From: Bradyrhizobium sp. BRP22
Lineage (GTDB): Bacteria > Pseudomonadota > Alphaproteobacteria > Rhizobiales > Xanthobacteraceae
Direction of reading: 5' to 3'
NCBI RefSeq assembly: GCF_020194175.1
Contig: NZ_JADYVX010000008.1
Location: 62,001-126,000 of the forward strand
DNA: 64,000 nucleotides
Shown here: positions 61,724 to 64,000 of the stretch, piece after piece
How the letters are laid out: each line of letters starts with the position of its first letter
Numbering within the stretch: the stretch's first letter is position 1
Notes under the pieces: generated by a model
Told to the model about the DNA's origin: nothing
Database searches by the model: none
Seen by the model: the letters and a program-made list of their open reading frames with translations, nothing else
Program-made: the position numbers and the translations under genes

Positions 61724-62850
61724 GCGATGGCTCCCTCGTGCTCGGCGGGGTGCGATGACGCACGCGCGCCTCGAATCTCATCGACAATGTTGAGAAGCTG
61801 CATAGCGCGATGGCCGCAGGTATGACGGCTCTTGATCACTTGAAGAGCGGTTTCGGCGCTTTCAGCCGCGAACGCCTGATCATTAAGGAGCGTCGCCAGC
61901 GCGCGGGTCATCTGCGCTCCGTTCTCGGCTCGCAGGTAGGCGTTCTGCGGGAACATATTCTCAACGTCGTCCCACGGGGCCGAGACGATGGGAATGCCAC
62001 AGGCCATGGCCTCGAACATCCGGATCGTCGGAATGCCCGGCAGCGACTGGGCGTAGGGGCCGCGCGGCACATGCACGGTGGCACGCGCGGTAGCAAAGGC
62101 CGCGGCCGCGCGATGCGCCGGAAGCCAGCCGCGGTATTCAATGCCGGCCTGCTCAATCGCGCGGAGCGCGGCTTCCGAATAGCGGACGCCGTAGATCCGC
62201 GCCTGGGCATTCAATTCCGACACCGGTCGAACCAGAAACTCGTCGAGTTCGGCAGCGCGCTCGCCATCGCCCCAATTGCCGATCCAGACCACGTCGTGGG
62301 TTCGCGCGATATGCGGCAGCGGGCGATATAGCTTTGTATCAGCCGCCTCATGCCAGGTGAATGCACGGTCGGCCCATCCGAGCCGCCGATAGATCTGACG
62401 AAGCGCTTCGCCGAAGGCGAGTACGCCGTCGAATCCATCGAGGTCGAACCCCGCAAGCTTATCGGGGGCGGTGACGGCGCGATGATGGGTATCGTGAAAC
62501 AAGAGCGTGAAGGGCGCGCCGAGGGTGCGGCGACGGCCGATCGCTTCAATCAGCTCCGGCGGATTCCATTCATGGACGATCACAAGCGCAGCGCCATCCA
62601 GTGCCTCGTCCAGTTCGAGCGAGCTGTCATACTGGCGAATATCGATGCCGGGAAAAAGGGTCGGTACCTCGTGAAGGGTATTCGAACCGCGGTCACGAAT
62701 TGCATTCGTCCGGCTCCAGCCATCAATGGGTTCGTAGACCAGAACCTCGTGGCCGAGCGCGCCAAGCTCGCGTGCGATGCCGCGGAGAAAATGCGCGTTG
62801 CCGTTGTTCCAGCAGGACGTAAACGCATGGTAGAAGAGGATGCATCTCAT
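61720..62850 (-). CDS. Glycosyltransferase, CgeB-like (third paralogue)
   Basis: The 376-residue member of the same set begins CILFYHAFTSCWNNGNAHFL, followed by ALGHEVLVYEPIDGWSRTNA near residue 31 and FHDTHHRAVTAPDKLAGFDL near residue 117. C-terminal features are IARTHDVVWIGNWGDGERAA near residue 181, and SLPGIPTIRMFEAMACGIPI near residue 268, the donor-binding loop. The tail ASSHPAEHEGAIA is short and polar. The three genes probably arose by tandem duplication and now have distinct specificities. Transferring the UDP-xylose made by the last gene is an attractive but untested idea. Confidence 0.8.
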   Translation of the reverse strand: MRCILFYHAFTSCWNNGNAHFLRGIARELGALGHEVLVYEPIDGWSRTNAIRDRGSNTLHEVPTLFPGIDIRQYDSSLELDEALDGAALVIVHEWNPPELIEAIGRRRTLGAPFTLLFHDTHHRAVTAPDKLAGFDLDGFDGVLAFGEALRQIYRRLGWADRAFTWHEAADTKLYRPLPHIARTHDVVWIGNWGDGERAAELDEFLVRPVSELNAQARIYGVRYSEAALRAIEQAGIEYRGWLPAHRAAAAFATARATVHVPRGPYAQSLPGIPTIRMFEAMACGIPIVSAPWDDVENMFPQNAYLRAENGAQMTRALATLLNDQAFAAESAETALQVIKSRHTCGHRAMQLLNIVDEIRGARASSHPAEHEGAIA

Positions 62851-63959
62851 GCGTGCATCTCCATCGCATGCGTTGGAGCAGGACGCTGCGCGTTGGCCAC
62901 CAGGTTCATGTAGAGTTGCAGATAGGCGCTTGCCGTTCGTCCCAGCGAGTAGCGCTGCGAGCGCGTCCGGGCGGCTCGTTGCAATTGCGCGCGCTCGTCG
63001 TCATGGGTGCATAACGCATTGAGGGCGCGACGCAGACCTTTCGTATCCGTCGGATCGACGAACACGGCGGCGCCATTCCATAGTTCCCGGAACGTCGGAA
63101 TGTCGGATAGGAGCAACGCACACCCTGCGGAGGCGGCCTCCAGGACCGAAAGACCGAAGGGCTCGTAAAATGCGGGACTTGCGAAGATCGCCGCGCGTTG
63201 CATGCGCGCGCGCAACTCGTCGTAGGGAAGATGTCCTAACCAGGAGACTTCGGCTCGGGCGGCATCATTGTCGGGGCCCGCTATGGATATCGGCCAGTGC
63301 ACGCCTTTCGCGGCCGCGGTCAACGCTGCGATGTTCTTAGCGCGATCCCACACCCGGCCGGCCGCAAGGATGAAGTCCTCCTTCCTATCTGTTTGCGAGG
63401 CAGGCGCGATGCCGTTCCGGATCACCAGGCCCGGCGCTCTAGGGCTGTACAGATCGCATATGACATCGTAGAACGCGCAGCTCGGGCTGATCCACGCCTG
63501 CGCCTTGCTCAGGCCCGCGGCGACGGCTGCGGTGTACCCTCGCCATGCCGGTTCCTCGAGCCACGCGGTATCGTGGCAGGCGAGGCCCCATGAATTTACG
63601 CAGGAGTGCGCGACCACGAGCACAGGTGCATTCCAATCGAATACGGCTTCGCGGAAGCTGTTGAGGTGAATGACGTCAGGTTCGATGTCTTCTTCCAGTT
63701 GGGTCAGGACGCGCTGGGCGACAGGCCGGTCGGCTCCTTCCGGATCCTGCCATTCGAGCGCGAGGTCGGTCTCGATCAGGTGCACGCGATCGTCTTGCAG
63801 CATCGCACGCTGATCCATACGTGCGCGCGGTCCCGTCGTCACGAGATGAACCTCGGCACCCGAAGCGGCGAGCGCCGTCGCAAGCGCGGAGGCATAAGTC
63901 CACACACCACCGACGGTATCCGACGTCATCAGAATCGTGAGATTCGCGGATCGGCTCAT
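62847..63959 (-). CDS. Glycosyltransferase family 4
   Basis: The 370-residue GT-B enzyme has LTILMTSDTVGGVWTYASAL near residue 7 (acceptor loop), then DVIHLNSFREAVFDWNAPVL near residue 94, SKAQAWISPSCAFYDVICDL near residue 150, and IRNGIAPASQTDRKEDFILA near residue 178. IFASPAFYEPFGLSVLEAAS near residue 267 carries the EX7E motif EPFGLSVLE that binds the nucleotide-sugar, and DPTDTKGLRRALNALC follows. Cytosolic, retaining transferase. Its start overlaps the stop of the gene at the window edge, and its own stop overlaps the next gene's start (both ATGA), so it belongs to the same operon. Confidence 0.9.
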   Translation of the reverse strand: MSRSANLTILMTSDTVGGVWTYASALATALAASGAEVHLVTTGPRARMDQRAMLQDDRVHLIETDLALEWQDPEGADRPVAQRVLTQLEEDIEPDVIHLNSFREAVFDWNAPVLVVAHSCVNSWGLACHDTAWLEEPAWRGYTAAVAAGLSKAQAWISPSCAFYDVICDLYSPRAPGLVIRNGIAPASQTDRKEDFILAAGRVWDRAKNIAALTAAAKGVHWPISIAGPDNDAARAEVSWLGHLPYDELRARMQRAAIFASPAFYEPFGLSVLEAASAGCALLLSDIPTFRELWNGAAVFVDPTDTKGLRRALNALCTHDDERAQLQRAARTRSQRYSLGRTASAYLQLYMNLVANAQRPAPTHAMEMHA

Positions 63960-64000
63960 GACGCAACCTGCAGCTCGAGCGCGGCGAGTGGAACGGGACG
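63956..64000 (-). CDS. 3' end of a gene running off the window
   Basis: The last 14 codons of a minus-strand gene (RPVPLAALELQVAS) end in a TGA that shares bases with the ATG of the GT4 gene (ATGA, 63956-63959). That coupling is the same as in all following genes of the operon, so I count it as a real partial gene. Product unknown. Confidence 0.6.
   Translation of the reverse strand, partial: RPVPLAALELQVAS

Overview
The window looks like a high-GC alphaproteobacterium of the Bradyrhizobium/Rhodopseudomonas kind. The pointers are family-level: a BA14K-like secreted protein, GGAAC-N16-CGTT (EcfG-type) stress promoters, a very large filamentous-haemagglutinin-family protein beside an ECF sigma/FecR pair, and a 3' fragment of tRNA-Lys(CUU). 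No ribosomal or other taxonomic marker is present, so this is inference.

Left part, 1 to about 23,632: an accessory region for surface polysaccharide. It holds glycosyltransferases and many small-molecule/sugar methyltransferases (minus-strand blocks at 0.5-4.8, 11.7-13.6 and 17.4-19.1 kb), a plus-strand nucleotide-sugar cassette (epimerase/dehydratase, glucose-1-phosphate cytidylyltransferase, RmlC-like epimerase, COG4091-type oxidoreductase; 5.1-9.4 kb), and a plus-strand GT4 gene. It is littered with decayed elements: a ghost of a second cytidylyltransferase, a 262-bp direct repeat carrying an integrase N-terminus, an IS5-family tail and an IS3-family remnant. At its right end are a secreted propeller-like protein, two unrecognised genes that look like a small cassette, and a truncated 45-bp tRNA-Lys 3' end, the signature of an integration (att) site. 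I read this as the inner right end of a genomic island, with the intact tRNA expected to the left of the window.

Middle, 23.98-36.8 kb: a minus-strand catabolic/transport operon (amidohydrolase, CobW-type GTPase, dipeptide-type ABC importer: binding protein, two permeases, two ATPases) with a divergent MocR/PdxR-type regulator. It is followed by a TauE/SafE-type exporter and a coupled pair of an NTF2-like protein and a PuuB-like FAD amine oxidase. Together these suggest uptake and breakdown of an amide or amine compound.

37.2-51.5 kb: a cell-surface-signalling style locus. A stand-alone periplasmic protein with an STN domain and a TonB-C-like tail is followed by an ECF sigma factor, a FecR-type anti-sigma regulator and an 11.8-kb gene for a filamentous-haemagglutinin-family exoprotein. 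There is no TonB receptor and no TpsB (FhaC-type) transporter in the window. 51.5-58.2 kb: small stress/envelope genes (PRC-barrel, tiny membrane proteins, metallophosphoesterase, membrane proteins), a KimA-like permease overlapping a PLP-fold protein, and EcfG-type promoters.

58.4-64.0 kb: a tightly coupled minus-strand glycosylation operon. It contains a truncated gene at the window edge, a GT4, three related CgeB-like glycosyltransferases and a UDP-glucuronate decarboxylase (UDP-xylose synthase), with 4-base ATGA overlaps at every junction.
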